From the NCBI RefSeq assembly GCF_002831625.1, contig NZ_CP025116.1, positions 248,001 through 312,000 of the forward strand: a stretch of 64,000 nucleotides of DNA, given 5' to 3'. Positions 34,424 to 43,846 of this stretch are shown here, one piece after another. The position numbers and the translations under genes were made by a program. Each line of letters begins with the position of its first letter. The stretch's first letter is position 1. Below the pieces are notes generated by a model that saw nothing but the letters and a program-made list of their open reading frames with translations, was not told the origin of the DNA and searched no databases. Source of the stretch: Nonlabens sp. MB-3u-79 (GTDB lineage Bacteria > Bacteroidota > Bacteroidia > Flavobacteriales > Flavobacteriaceae).

Positions 34424-34898
34424 GTTTATTTTAGTTTGGCTGGCTTTAGGTTGTTTGTTCACTGGTTGTAAACCCAATCAAGAAGAAGATATGCGTTCCA
34501 AAGACTGGTCTTTTAAGCCTGAAGCGATGCTACAATTAATTGCTACAACTACCGACACCTTAAAAGAATTACAAGTGGAGCTTGCCGATACAGATTATTC
34601 CATACAACTAGGAATGATGTATCGAGAAGAACTTACAGAAGATCAGGGAATGCTATTTGTATTTGAAGAAGCCAGCCCTCAGTTTTTTTACATGAAGAAT
34701 ACAGAGGTGCCTCTAGACATTATCTATATTACAGCAAATAAGCGCGTGGATAGCTACTCCTTAAATGCACAACCCAAAGATGAAACTTTGCTAAAAAGCA
34801 AAGGTGCAGCAAAGTATGTCCTTGAAGTCAAAGCTGGAATGGTAGAGCAATGGGGTTTAAAAGAAGGTGATCTTGTAGACTGGAATAAGAACAATTAA
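34416..34898 (+). CDS. DUF192 domain lipoprotein
   Basis: A 160-residue lipoprotein (lipobox LFTGC, Cys18) with a DUF192 domain: VELADTDYSIQLGMMYREEL, then GMLFVFEEASPQFFYMKNTEVPLDIIYI and AAKYVLEVKAGMVEQWGLKEGD. The function of DUF192 is unsettled; exported forms are common. I start at ATG 34416, giving the signal peptide MRKFILVWLALGCLFTGC. It overlaps lgt by eight bases, so the two are coupled. Confidence 0.85.
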   Translation: MRKFILVWLALGCLFTGCKPNQEEDMRSKDWSFKPEAMLQLIATTTDTLKELQVELADTDYSIQLGMMYREELTEDQGMLFVFEEASPQFFYMKNTEVPLDIIYITANKRVDSYSLNAQPKDETLLKSKGAAKYVLEVKAGMVEQWGLKEGDLVDWNKNN

Positions 34899-34920
34899 TT
34901 GAGTTGATTGTTAAATTCAA

Positions 34921-34947
34921 GAAAGCCGTTTCTGGCTTTCCTTTTTT
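34921..34947 (+). terminator. Intrinsic terminator of the lgt-DUF192 operon
   Basis: GAAAGCC-GTTTCT-GGCTTTC followed by CTTTTTT, 22 bases after the stop codon. Confidence 0.82.
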
Positions 34948-34971
34948 CATACTTCATACTTATTATTTAGA

Positions 34972-34997
34972 TCACGAGCGAGACGCTCGCGCCAGCT
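34972..34997. repeat. 26-bp hairpin repeat, copy 1
   Basis: Begins TCACGAGCGAGACGCTCGCG and ends CCAGCT. The inner CGAGCG-AGA-CGCTCG is a perfect stem with three-base loop. An identical copy lies at 35860-35885, so the pair flanks the RHS scar and its lipoprotein gene. Confidence 0.9.
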
Positions 34998-35024
34998 AGG
35001 GGTGATGTGGAAACTCACACTCTT

Positions 35025-35474
35025 CTATAATTTTTGTTGATCTCTCTCATCTATATGTTCATAAAAGATTTTATCATAGATTCTTGGCTCATAGCTTTCC
35101 AATTTATTCGTCAATTTACTAAAATAAATTATTCTCTTATTTTGCATATCCACCTCAATTGTATCACCAATTGTTAATAAAGCTGTGGGTTGATATAATT
35201 CTGCTTTTTTATTCTTAATCAATAACAAATATTCATCCAATCGATTTCTAGGATCATAAAATTCCATATTGCTTTGAACAATATTTATTCGAACAATACC
35301 ATAACCGTGATATTGAGGGAATAATGGGCTATACAGATCATAAACAACTCCTTTGAGCTTCAATTCACTTATTTCAGAGTAATTTTCTCCACTCAAAGGC
35401 TGATGAGGATTGGAAGTGTGTTTACAAGAAAGTAACAGAAAAAAGGGAACTAAATAACATAATCTTAACTTCAT
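35025..35474 (-). CDS. Hypothetical lipoprotein, possibly an immunity-type partner of the RHS remnant
   Basis: A 149-residue lipoprotein (FLLLSC, Cys17) of no family I recognise. The mature part is mixed alpha/beta with SELKLKGVVYDLYSPLF, YGIVRINIVQSN and LLTIGDTIEVDMQNKRIIYF. Its ATG overlaps the TGA of the upstream open RHS-like frame (ATGA at 35471-35474), the layout of a toxin C-terminus and its immunity gene. The immunity role is inference from position only. It is intact although the upstream gene is broken. Confidence 0.6.
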   Translation of the reverse strand: MKLRLCYLVPFFLLLSCKHTSNPHQPLSGENYSEISELKLKGVVYDLYSPLFPQYHGYGIVRINIVQSNMEFYDPRNRLDEYLLLIKNKKAELYQPTALLTIGDTIEVDMQNKRIIYFSKLTNKLESYEPRIYDKIFYEHIDERDQQKL

Positions 35475-35797
35475 AATTTTGATCTTAAAGTTTCAGCATA
35501 TTGATAAAAGGCTTGTGTCCACCTGTATTTAAATTCATTTTGGGTATTGATCACTCGATCAACAACACTTCGTTGTTTAGTTGGCTTACTAATGTTTAAT
35601 AACATGTACAAACCTTTACCAACTCTATAAGAAAGAGCTCTCACTTCACCTCCAAGCCACCTTCAAGACCAAAGTATATCGCCGGCTAAATTTAAGAAAA
35701 ATTGACACCTATTACCATATGCATCTGTAAGAGCCTTTGTAGTTCCAAAATGATCAGGAGGGTATAAATAGATAGAAACCTCTGCCGGTACGCTTTT
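35471..35797 (-). pseudogene. RHS-repeat protein C-terminal fragment (polymorphic-toxin-type scar)
   Basis: Reading backwards from 35797 the frame gives an RHS-like stretch, YLYPPDHFGTTKALTDAYGN followed by QFFLNLAGD. This corresponds to the DHLGS...TD..G core that ends RHS barrels. A TGA interrupts at 35663-35665. The same frame then continues for 63 codons (from RWLGGEVRALSYRVGKGLYM to AETLRSKL) and stops on the ATGA shared with the lipoprotein gene. There is no start codon, and the main RHS body is missing (a stop lies at 35798-35800). It is best read as the deletion scar of an RHS effector with its variable C-terminal domain. Family call from the motif only. Confidence 0.65.
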
Positions 35798-36010
35798 TTA
35801 CTCGTACTCGGTGCTAGTTGCAAACTAGCACTAGCGCCTGTTTATACTAGCTGTGAAGGTCACGAGCGAGACGCTCGCGCCAGCTGGATACTGTTAGCTG
35901 TGAAACCGTATGTGAACTTTCTCAATCTTCTGACATTGAACTAAAGGTAAGTATCGATAAAAGATAAATCGAATATGGTAAAGTGTATAGTTGTAACTAG
36001 TTTTAAAACA
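35798..36010. other. Non-coding gap with hairpins
   Basis: It holds an inverted repeat GTGCTAGTT-GCA-AACTAGCAC (35811-35831), then the second 26-bp repeat, then AT-rich sequence without coding signs. This is the outer boundary of the RHS scar. Confidence 0.6.
35860..35885. repeat. 26-bp hairpin repeat, copy 2
   Basis: Identical to 34972-34997 and in the same orientation, 888 bases apart. Confidence 0.9.
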
Positions 36011-36044
36011 AAAAAATGCCTCTCTATACGAGAGGCATTTTTTA
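36011..36044 (-). terminator. Bidirectional intrinsic terminator
   Basis: ATGCCTCT ... AGAGGCAT stem around CTATACG-type loop, with A run before and T run after. It lies beyond the 3' end of the T9SS cargo gene on the minus strand. Confidence 0.78.
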
Positions 36045-36071
36045 TGAAATGAAGTTGTTGGTATAGATCCC

Positions 36072-36085
36072 GCTTTTGCGAAAGC
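36072..36085. repeat. Dispersed palindrome, degenerate copy (downstream of the T9SS cargo gene)
   Basis: GCTTTTGCGAAAGC, one mismatch to the perfect form, 12 bases beyond the gene's stop. Confidence 0.65.
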
Positions 36086-36096
36086 GGAACAACTAC

Positions 36097-38490
36097 TTAA
36101 TAATTGATATACACCCACCTAGCGACATCCTCTGTATCTGGATCATTGAACTTGATCACATAAAAGTAAGTCCCAGTAGGTAATAACCCGTCTCCAGAAT
36201 TAAGACCTGAATTAGGAATACCAGCAAACTCTACATAATTGCTTGCCCTTGTTTCATAAACTACAGAACCTAGTCTGTTAAAAATCTTCAATTCAAAGTT
36301 TGCAAATTGGTCAATTCCAGGAATGGAGAAGGTATCGTTGATCCCGTCATTATTAGGAGAAAAGCCTTCTGGCACTAGCACCTCACAACTTTCTACTACC
36401 AGATTAAAAGTACCTGTATCATAACAATCTGCATCTTGAGTATTGGAAACTCTTACATAAATGGTTTCCCCCATAGATTCAAAAGCTTCTGGAGTGGAGA
36501 TGGCGTTTGTGTTAGCATCTGCATCTGATTGATTAAGGAAATAACCTACTGTAAATTCTGTTGGATCTTGTGATCCTAATATAGCGGCTTCTTGAGAAGT
36601 CAGATCAAAATTTTCTCTTCCATCAAGGTTAGTAGGATCATCACAAGCTTCTATGTCTGCAACTGTATTGTATTGTGCCGTAGAATAAAACACATTTAAT
36701 TCTACTACGATAAAACAACCTGATGCTACTTCTTCTACTCTTACAAACAGCGTTTCATCAGCGCTGACATCATAAGCAGCAGGAGTAAGGACAGGATTCA
36801 AAGCAGCGTTAGCATCTGCTGTAGAATTAAAGGTGGTTAACGTATACAAAGTATCATCTAATCCATTGAGAATTTGCGTGTCTCTTAACGTTAGATCCAC
36901 CGTTACAGCACCAGTTGATTGACATACAATAATATCATTAGGTAGTGCGGCTGTAATCTCTGGAGAGACATCGATACATACGGTTTCTACATAAGTACAA
37001 CCAAAGTTATCAGTAAAACTAAAGTTATAACAGTTCTGACCTGCAGTAGTAGGAGTAACCGTGATTACAGTTCCATTAGTTGCCGTAATATCTCCATTAG
37101 CTTCCCATTCTTCTATGACTTCCCCTGGCTCATAACTTCCTGCGGTAGGTATAATAGCAGGGTTAAAGTTAATTCCCCATTCAAAAATGTAACCATTATC
37201 AATGTTGAGATTATCAATAATATCTAAACACCACAGTCCATTTAGTGGCGTTCCTATAAAATTAGCAAATGGATCTTCTGGTAGGTAATCTCCAGCAGGC
37301 ATAGGTGTTCCACCAGCAACACCTGCTGTACTACCATCTAGAGTTGCCGTAGCGGTTCCTCCCTCAGTGAAATTGTATAAAAATCCAACTCCTGGGGTGT
37401 TAGAACCATCATCGAGAGCTTGTCCTAAAAATCTTCCTCCACCAGAGTTAGGATAAGTTAAAAAATTGACCTCCGTTCCATCTGGAGCGGTCAGTGTAAT
37501 ATCAAGGTCACCCATATAAGAATGTTCCATGTTGATAAATACGCTAGCCAAATCTGAAGCACTTTGAAAAGTAGTACCTACATTAAAACCAGATACATCA
37601 ATACAAGTTTGATAAGCCACTCCACTTCCATCAGGAAGAAAAGTTTGTCCAGTTATAGGAGGGGCAACATCTGCAAAGAATTCTGTTGTTTCAACCATTC
37701 CTGTGATATCTGTGGATTCTCCAAAGCAAATAGAAGTATCAGCCGCTTGTGTTCCTGTAAAATCTGGAGTAGTAGAAACCTGTATAAGCACGTCGCTAGA
37801 CTCACCAATGGATCGGTCTCTACAGCCAGTAGGATCTGTAGCAACAAAGTCTACTCGATAAATCCCTGGACCAGTATAAGTTTCTGAGGCAGTAAGTCCA
37901 TTTACTATTGATCCGTCCGAGAGAACAAATTGATAAGTGGCACCAGTACTGTCAGCACTAAAATTTGCACTACCAGTGAAGTTCACTGTTTCTCCTTGAC
38001 ATATTCTAATCACGTTATCTATATCTGGAGCGGGAACAGAGACTACAGAAGATGTGATGGTCTGACAGTTATCGATACAAGCAACCGTCGCTTCCCATCC
38101 AGCACCTACATTAGTAGAATCTGATCTAAATCTAAAAGTGATACACCCAGAAGTATTTGCAGCACTTGCTAAAACGATTCCAGGAGAGTTAGCTCCTAAA
38201 TAAACTCCAACTAATGGTGCCGTGGTATCGTCACCATCGTAAACGAATAATATATCTCCTGATGCTAAAGCAAAGGAATTAAAGCTAACCTGCATGTCAT
38301 CTGTAGCAAATGGGGAACAAAAGGTTATAATAGCATCTTCACTGTTCGTGTAATCGCCTGTAAGACCGCCAGAATCAGTAAAACTACCACTACAGGTAGT
38401 GAAGTTACCATCTGTCATGGCAAATTCTTGGGCCGTAACTACTACTGTAAAGAAGAGTATACTTATACAGCTAAGGATAAAATTTTTCAT
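36097..38490 (-). CDS. Type IX secreted surface protein with CUB, P-domain and gliding-motility C-terminal domain
   Basis: A 797-residue exported protein. The signal peptide (MKNFILSCISILFFTVVVTA) is followed by a CUB-like domain (about 25-135, DILFVYDGDD ... CITFRFRSDS). A PKD-like region and then a proprotein-convertase P-domain (FINMEHSYMGDLDITLTAPD ... GLWCLDIIDN) come next, with Ig/repeat sequence after them. The last 85 residues, VPEGFSPNNDGINDTFSIPG to the end, are the CHU_C type B sorting domain of T9SS cargo. It probably acts in adhesion or polymer binding at the cell surface. I use ATG 38490, because the frame from 38550 adds a non-signal leader. Confidence 0.88.
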   Translation of the reverse strand: MKNFILSCISILFFTVVVTAQEFAMTDGNFTTCSGSFTDSGGLTGDYTNSEDAIITFCSPFATDDMQVSFNSFALASGDILFVYDGDDTTAPLVGVYLGANSPGIVLASAANTSGCITFRFRSDSTNVGAGWEATVACIDNCQTITSSVVSVPAPDIDNVIRICQGETVNFTGSANFSADSTGATYQFVLSDGSIVNGLTASETYTGPGIYRVDFVATDPTGCRDRSIGESSDVLIQVSTTPDFTGTQAADTSICFGESTDITGMVETTEFFADVAPPITGQTFLPDGSGVAYQTCIDVSGFNVGTTFQSASDLASVFINMEHSYMGDLDITLTAPDGTEVNFLTYPNSGGGRFLGQALDDGSNTPGVGFLYNFTEGGTATATLDGSTAGVAGGTPMPAGDYLPEDPFANFIGTPLNGLWCLDIIDNLNIDNGYIFEWGINFNPAIIPTAGSYEPGEVIEEWEANGDITATNGTVITVTPTTAGQNCYNFSFTDNFGCTYVETVCIDVSPEITAALPNDIIVCQSTGAVTVDLTLRDTQILNGLDDTLYTLTTFNSTADANAALNPVLTPAAYDVSADETLFVRVEEVASGCFIVVELNVFYSTAQYNTVADIEACDDPTNLDGRENFDLTSQEAAILGSQDPTEFTVGYFLNQSDADANTNAISTPEAFESMGETIYVRVSNTQDADCYDTGTFNLVVESCEVLVPEGFSPNNDGINDTFSIPGIDQFANFELKIFNRLGSVVYETRASNYVEFAGIPNSGLNSGDGLLPTGTYFYVIKFNDPDTEDVARWVYINY

Positions 38491-38644
38491 AAGTAAATTG
38501 TTTGCATTTTTGGATATCGTTAGAACTACCTGCAAAATAATCAAATTCATTAACTCCTTATTAAGATTTTAAACTTTCTATGAACCGATTGTTCAACAAA
38601 AAGCTTTTTTTAGTTAAACTGTGTGCTTTATTCGTTTTACGGCA

Positions 38645-38676
38645 TAAAAAAACCGCTTGACATGTCAAGCGGTTTT
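38645..38676 (-). terminator. Intrinsic terminator of secDF
   Basis: AAACCGCTTGA-CATG-TCAAGCGGTTT hairpin. On the minus strand it runs into a string of T. It lies 25 bases past the secDF stop. Confidence 0.85.
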
Positions 38677-38700
38677 ATAATTAGCATGAAAATTAAGCTA

Positions 38701-41700
38701 TTAAGCTTCTTCTTCTTCTTTAAGCTCCTTAGGAGTTAGTTTTCCTTTTGATTTTTTCATCGTATCATACATTACTGGAGTTGCAATAAATACAGAAGAA
38801 TAAGTACCTACAACAACACCGATGATCAATGCTAGCATAAATCCTTTTATAGACTCTCCACCAAACAAGAATATGGCAAAAAGTACAATTAAGGTCGTCA
38901 AAGAAGTGTTTAACGTACGAGAGATCGTACTGCTTATTGCTGCATTAACTGTTCTTGGAAAATCCCAATTGGTGCGCTCGTTAATGAATTCGCGAATTCT
39001 ATCAAACACAACTACCGTATCGTTTAATGAATACCCAATAACTGTTAAGATGGCAGCAATAAATGCTTGATCTATCTCCATGTTAAAAGGTAAGATCTTA
39101 TATAATAAAGAAAAAGCTCCTAACACAATAATCACGTCATGAAAAACAGCAGCTACCGCTCCTAAAGAGAATTGCCACTTACGGAAACGAATTAAGATAT
39201 AAAGGAATACCACTATCAGTGATCCTAAAATCGCATATAGTGACCCTGTAAGAATATCATCTGCAATCGTAGCTCCTACTTGGAAAGAAGATCTTAAACC
39301 GTATTGTTTATTTTCATCACTTACATCTACAAACTGAGCCTGTGTCATGTCTGCTGGTAAATAAGGCTTCAATACTTGATATAATTTATCTTCAATTTCC
39401 TGACTTACTTCACTATCATCTCGCTCAATACCGTATTTAGTACTAATTTTCAATTGATTATCAGATCCATAAGTTTTTGCTTCTGCACTACCGAAGATAT
39501 CATCAGCACTTAATTGCTTGGTGATCTCTGTAGCACTAACATCTTGAGCAAAGCCTACAATAGCGGTACGACCACCTGTAAAGTCAATACCTAGATTGAG
39601 CCTATTAATAGCAAGGGAAGCCAAACTACCTGAAATTAAAATAGCAGAAAGGATGTAAGCCATTTTTCTCCTCTTCAAGAAATCAATATTGACATTCCTA
39701 AACCACTTTTTGGTCATCGCAGTTGAAAAACCTATCACTTTACCATTGCTCACATAACCATCTACAAATAATCTAGTAATAAAAATGGCTGTAAATAGTG
39801 ACGTAAGTATACCTATCATTAAGGTAGTAGCAAAACCTTGAATAGGTCCTGTTCCAAAAATGTAAAGAATAACTGCTGTTAAAAATGTAGTCACGTTTGC
39901 GTCAAGAATAGAGCTCAGCGCATTATTAAATCCATCCCTGATGCTGTCTGCTTGTGACTTGCCTTTTGCCAGCTCTTCTCGTATCCTTTCAAAAATAAGA
40001 ACGTTAGCATCTACCGATATACCTATTGTTAATACAATACCCGCAATACCAGGTAAGGTAAGAACTGCTTTTAAAGATGCCAATGCACCAAATATGAATA
40101 GAAGGTTGACAAGAAGTGCAATATCTGCATAAACTCCAGCACGACCATAATAGAAAATCATCCATACCAATACTAAAAGAAGCGCGATAGCAAATGACCA
40201 TAAACCGCTGTCAATAGCTTCTTGACCTAAGGATGGTCCGATCACGTCACTCTGAATAATCTCTGCCTTTGCAGGTAATTTACCAGCTCTAAGAACCGTA
40301 GCAAGATCTTTTGCTTCATCAATAGAGAAGTTTCCAGAAATCTGTGTTTGCCCACCAGAAATTGGTCCGTTAGTAACCGAAGGTGCACTGTAAACCGTAT
40401 TGTCAAGAACTACAGAAACTTGAGATTGATTCTGATATGCTTCAGCAGTCATATCTTCCCAAATTTTAGCTCCTTCACCGTTCATAGACATACTTACTAC
40501 AGGAAGTCCAGAGTTACCGTATTGCTGACTTGCATCAGTAATTACTCCTCCAGAAAGAGGCGCCTCATTTTGAGCATTTCCTTTTAACGCATAAAGCTCT
40601 ACAACCTCATATCCTAATGCAGGTTCAAGAAAGGGTAAGCTCCATGCAAATTTTACATTGCGTTGTTCGGTACTTAATTTACCTCTAGTTTGAGGATCGT
40701 TTAAATATGAGTCTATTAAGTCTTTATCGCTTTCTTTAAAAGACATTAAACCACCTTGACCTTGAGCAGGTTGAATTCTACCAAAGATAGGGTTGCTATC
40801 AAAGTTGGCAGTTTCCGTAAGATCTCCAGAAGCATCAGTAACATCATCTTGGTTTAATAAATCTCCAAGACCAGATGCTGCAGTATCATTGGCAACTTCA
40901 GTTTGTGTAGCAACATCGTCTGTTACTTCTTCTTCAGTAGCAGCTTCATTCTCAGCAACTAATTTTGTTGCCCAATACGTATTTGCAGCTGTCAAGTAAG
41001 AAGCAATGTCTTGAGACTTGAACACATGCCAAAATTCTAATTGTGCCGCTTTAGTAAGAATGTCCTTAATACGCTTTACATCTGTTTCTCCTGGCAATTC
41101 AATAAGAATACGACCTGACTGACCTAGTTGTTGTAGGTTAGGTTGTGTCGTACCAAATTTATCAATACGCTTTCTCAATACATCAAAAGCACTAGTCATG
41201 TAATCTTTAAGCTCTTCTCTTAAGATAGGCTCCACTTGATCATTTGCCATGTCAAACTCAATACCACGAGTTTGCATTTCTTGATTGGCAAAAATATCTG
41301 GAGAAGCTAGTTGTGCTCCTTCGATGCTATTAAATTCTTCAATGAAATAATTGAAATAGTCATCCTGACCATCTTTCATTCTTTCATCAGCTGCATCTAA
41401 AGCTCTATTAAAAGCTGGATCTGTAGAGTCATCTGCCATTCCCGTTAATAGGTCACGTACAGAAACTTGAAGAATAACATTGATACCCCCTTTAAGGTCA
41501 AGACCTTTTTTAAGCTCCTGACCTTTAGCATCAGAATAGTTGGTAAAACCGCCCCATACCTCTTTAGAGGCTACAGAGTCTAAATATTGTTTTTGAGCAG
41601 CGCTCCTTAATGAAGCTGCATTTTCTGCATCTTCACTTACCATCGAACTTGCATAAGTATCTGCATCACTTTCTACTTTATTAGTGATGAAGGTGTAAGT

Positions 41701-41766
41701 AAGCTGGTAAATACTAGCTATTGCAAAAATGATCGCGAAAAAACGGATCAGTCCTTTATTTTGCAT
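38701..41766 (-). CDS. secDF: Protein translocase subunit SecDF (fused)
   Basis: A 1021-residue fusion of SecD and SecF, the proton-driven Sec accessory at the inner membrane. The SecD half has KGLDLKGGINVILQV, the P1 periplasmic domain with long inserted Ser/Thr/Asp-rich loop, and the helix-4 region VDANVLIFERIREELAKGKS. The SecF half has GIDFTGGRTAIVGF and GYSLNDTVVVFDRIREFI, the matching VDAN/NDTV-type proton-path segments. The C-terminus is charged (KGKLTPKELKEEEEA). Fusion is the usual Bacteroidota form. Single gene with its own terminator. Confidence 0.97.
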   Translation of the reverse strand: MQNKGLIRFFAIIFAIASIYQLTYTFITNKVESDADTYASSMVSEDAENAASLRSAAQKQYLDSVASKEVWGGFTNYSDAKGQELKKGLDLKGGINVILQVSVRDLLTGMADDSTDPAFNRALDAADERMKDGQDDYFNYFIEEFNSIEGAQLASPDIFANQEMQTRGIEFDMANDQVEPILREELKDYMTSAFDVLRKRIDKFGTTQPNLQQLGQSGRILIELPGETDVKRIKDILTKAAQLEFWHVFKSQDIASYLTAANTYWATKLVAENEAATEEEVTDDVATQTEVANDTAASGLGDLLNQDDVTDASGDLTETANFDSNPIFGRIQPAQGQGGLMSFKESDKDLIDSYLNDPQTRGKLSTEQRNVKFAWSLPFLEPALGYEVVELYALKGNAQNEAPLSGGVITDASQQYGNSGLPVVSMSMNGEGAKIWEDMTAEAYQNQSQVSVVLDNTVYSAPSVTNGPISGGQTQISGNFSIDEAKDLATVLRAGKLPAKAEIIQSDVIGPSLGQEAIDSGLWSFAIALLLVLVWMIFYYGRAGVYADIALLVNLLFIFGALASLKAVLTLPGIAGIVLTIGISVDANVLIFERIREELAKGKSQADSIRDGFNNALSSILDANVTTFLTAVILYIFGTGPIQGFATTLMIGILTSLFTAIFITRLFVDGYVSNGKVIGFSTAMTKKWFRNVNIDFLKRRKMAYILSAILISGSLASLAINRLNLGIDFTGGRTAIVGFAQDVSATEITKQLSADDIFGSAEAKTYGSDNQLKISTKYGIERDDSEVSQEIEDKLYQVLKPYLPADMTQAQFVDVSDENKQYGLRSSFQVGATIADDILTGSLYAILGSLIVVFLYILIRFRKWQFSLGAVAAVFHDVIIVLGAFSLLYKILPFNMEIDQAFIAAILTVIGYSLNDTVVVFDRIREFINERTNWDFPRTVNAAISSTISRTLNTSLTTLIVLFAIFLFGGESIKGFMLALIIGVVVGTYSSVFIATPVMYDTMKKSKGKLTPKELKEEEEA

Positions 41767-41925
41767 GATTTTGTTGTTTTTAAGTTAAAATTAAAAGTTG
41801 GCAAATATGAGATTTACCTTTTATATGGACAATGCATTTGTCCATAAATAATTAAAATAGATGTCTTGTTATAATGACATCCTTGTAGACCTACACATTT
41901 TGATAAGAAAATGCTTATGCGAGAA

Positions 41926-42537
41926 TTAAGAAAGTGGCCCAGCGCGCACTTCAGGAATATTAAAAGAAGAATTATTAAAAGCAAGCAACACTTGATCACT
42001 TACTTTTTGTGCCACTGTTACTATGTGGTTATGACGGCAAGTGGAAACCGTTTGTAAGGTATAAAAATGTACTTGTGAACCTCGGTTGTAATCTTGCTTG
42101 AGTTCAAAGTATGATTTCCCATCGGGATGCATTCCAGAAACCAGATCATCACTAATTACATAAATGTCAATTTGATAATCTAATAAGCTTTTCTCTAGAG
42201 GAGTATCGCTACTGCTCTCTTTAAGTCGTAAGGAGGTGGTAAGATCGTTGGTACGGCTTAAAATAAACAAATGATCGGTAACGCTTTGTAAAGCGAGGTC
42301 ACTGTAATAGGTTACTTTTAAGGAGCCTGGCACAGCTTCTGTAACGATCACATTTTGTGCCCCTATACCTAACAACTGGGTTTTAATGGAAGCAACTGCT
42401 TTCTCCAACTGTACAGCGCTATTGGTATGTGAAAAAGTAACTACAATTTCTTGATTAGGCAGGTCATTACTTTGTTGTTCTACAACAAAATAAGAAGCTA
42501 TAGCGATTAAAGCGCCTATGTACCATTTAAATTTCAC
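41926..42537 (-). CDS. Conserved hypothetical, membrane-anchored
   Basis: A 203-residue protein I cannot assign. One N-terminal helix (WYIGALIAIASYFVV) anchors a periplasmic part with a beta-alpha-beta start (EIVVTFSHTNSAVQLEKAVASIKTQLL) and VIVTEAVPGSLKVTYYSD, which reads like a small ferredoxin-like fold. It lies 159 bases upstream of secDF on the same strand, and similar proteins appear between mdh and secDF in flavobacteria as far as I recall. A Sec-related role would be a guess. Confidence 0.6.
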   Translation of the reverse strand: MKFKWYIGALIAIASYFVVEQQSNDLPNQEIVVTFSHTNSAVQLEKAVASIKTQLLGIGAQNVIVTEAVPGSLKVTYYSDLALQSVTDHLFILSRTNDLTTSLRLKESSSDTPLEKSLLDYQIDIYVISDDLVSGMHPDGKSYFELKQDYNRGSQVHFYTLQTVSTCRHNHIVTVAQKVSDQVLLAFNNSSFNIPEVRAGPLS

Positions 42538-42658
42538 CAGACAAATATAAAGAATAAACGCAGTATATCCTTAAGAGCTTTTGATTAAAAAGAAAGAAGT
42601 TTACATAGGTTTATTGCACATCAAAGGAATCTTTAGTGATAAGTTTTATTTGTAAGTG

Positions 42659-42680
42659 TTCCGCTTTCGCGAAAGCGGAA
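42659..42680. repeat. Dispersed palindrome, copy 7 (intergenic, downstream of mdh)
   Basis: Core GCTTTCGCGAAAGC at 42663-42676, symmetric over 22 bases, identical to the long version at 19405-19426. Confidence 0.92.
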
Positions 42681-42728
42681 TAACAACCACACCTCAACAC
42701 AGCTGAAATACCTCTATAAAAAAGGACA

Positions 42729-42763
42729 TAAAAAAACCGTCAGGACGAAGTCGCGACGGTTCT
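42729..42763 (-). terminator. Intrinsic terminator of mdh
   Basis: AACCGTC ... GACGGTT stem with an inner GAC-GAA-GTC hairpin. The A run at 42731-42736 gives the T tail on the minus strand. Confidence 0.72.
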
Positions 42764-42783
42764 TAATGTTTATGATATCATCT

Positions 42784-43704
42784 CTAGATCAAAGCGTTAG
42801 TTGCTTTTACACCTATAGCACTATCTTGCATAGCAGCGTTTTCTGCATCAGTTAATTTGATTTCAACGATTTTTTCAATACCGTTTCTACCTAAAACTAC
42901 AGGCACCCCTATACAAAGGTCTGAAAGGCCGTATTCGCCGTCTAGCAATGTACTACATGGAAAAATCTTTTTCTGGTCACAAGCAATTGCTTGTACTATT
43001 CCAGAGACAGCAGCTCCAGGAGCATACCAAGCACTAGTCCCTAATAATCCCGTAAGAGTTGCTCCACCTACTTTAGTATCTTGAAGTACTTGATCTAGTC
43101 TTTCTTCAGATAAAAATTCACTTGCTGGAACTGAGTTGCGAGTCGCGAGTCGAGTTAAAGGAACCATTCCTTTATCAGAGTGACCACCTATTACCATTCC
43201 ATCTACGTCAGAAATGGGTGCTTCAAGAGCTTCAGCAAGACGGTATTTAAAACGAGCACTATCTAAGGCTCCACCCATACCTATGATACGGCTCTTAGGA
43301 AGACCTGTTACTTTATGTACTAGATAAGTCATCGTATCCATTGGGTTAGAAACCACAATGAGAATTACGTTAGGAGAATGCTCCACTAGACTAGTTGATA
43401 CCGATTTTACAATACCTGCGTTGATACCTATCAATTCTTCACGAGTCATACCTGGTTTACGAGGAATCCCTGATGTGATCACGGCGATATCGCTACCAGC
43501 AGTTTTTGAGTAATCATTTGTCGCTCCAGTAATTTTAGTGTCAAAGCCGTTTAATGATGCAGTTTGCATCAAGTCCATCGCTTTCCCTTCGGCAAAACCT
43601 TCTTTGATATCAACTAATACTACTTCACTTGCAAAATTTTTGATTGCAATATACTCTGCACAACTAGCGCCTACTGCGCCTGCTCCTACTACGGTAACTT
43701 TCAT
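42784..43704 (-). CDS. mdh: Malate dehydrogenase (LDH-like type)
   Basis: TCA-cycle enzyme of 306 residues that interconverts malate and oxaloacetate with NAD. Landmarks are the Rossmann GAGAVGAS (7-14), Asp32 for NAD selectivity, the malate-specific Arg82 and Arg88 on the mobile loop (SGIPRKPGMTREE), Arg151, and catalytic His175 in GGHSDKGMVPL. It belongs to the LDH-like class usual in Bacteroidota. It lies downstream of DUF6588 and gyrB in the same orientation. Confidence 0.96.
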   Translation of the reverse strand: MKVTVVGAGAVGASCAEYIAIKNFASEVVLVDIKEGFAEGKAMDLMQTASLNGFDTKITGATNDYSKTAGSDIAVITSGIPRKPGMTREELIGINAGIVKSVSTSLVEHSPNVILIVVSNPMDTMTYLVHKVTGLPKSRIIGMGGALDSARFKYRLAEALEAPISDVDGMVIGGHSDKGMVPLTRLATRNSVPASEFLSEERLDQVLQDTKVGGATLTGLLGTSAWYAPGAAVSGIVQAIACDQKKIFPCSTLLDGEYGLSDLCIGVPVVLGRNGIEKIVEIKLTDAENAAMQDSAIGVKATNALI

Positions 43705-43846
43705 GTTATTTAGATTTTATTTTTAGTATGGTTTTAAGCCCTTAAGGCTATAGCAAAAATAAACAAAACGTCCATGATTTAAGGTAAAGTAACCTTAAAA
43801 CTATAGACGTTGAGATTTCAAAGATGAGAAAACAAGTTATCTGCTA

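Noticed and set aside
38986..38999. GAATTCGCGAATTC in secDF as another copy of the dispersed palindrome
   Set aside because: It shares only the TTCGCGAA centre and differs in the outer arms; I treat it as an unrelated palindrome.
41730..41745. TCGCGAAAAAA near the secDF start as a palindrome copy
   Set aside because: One arm only; no matching GCTTT half.
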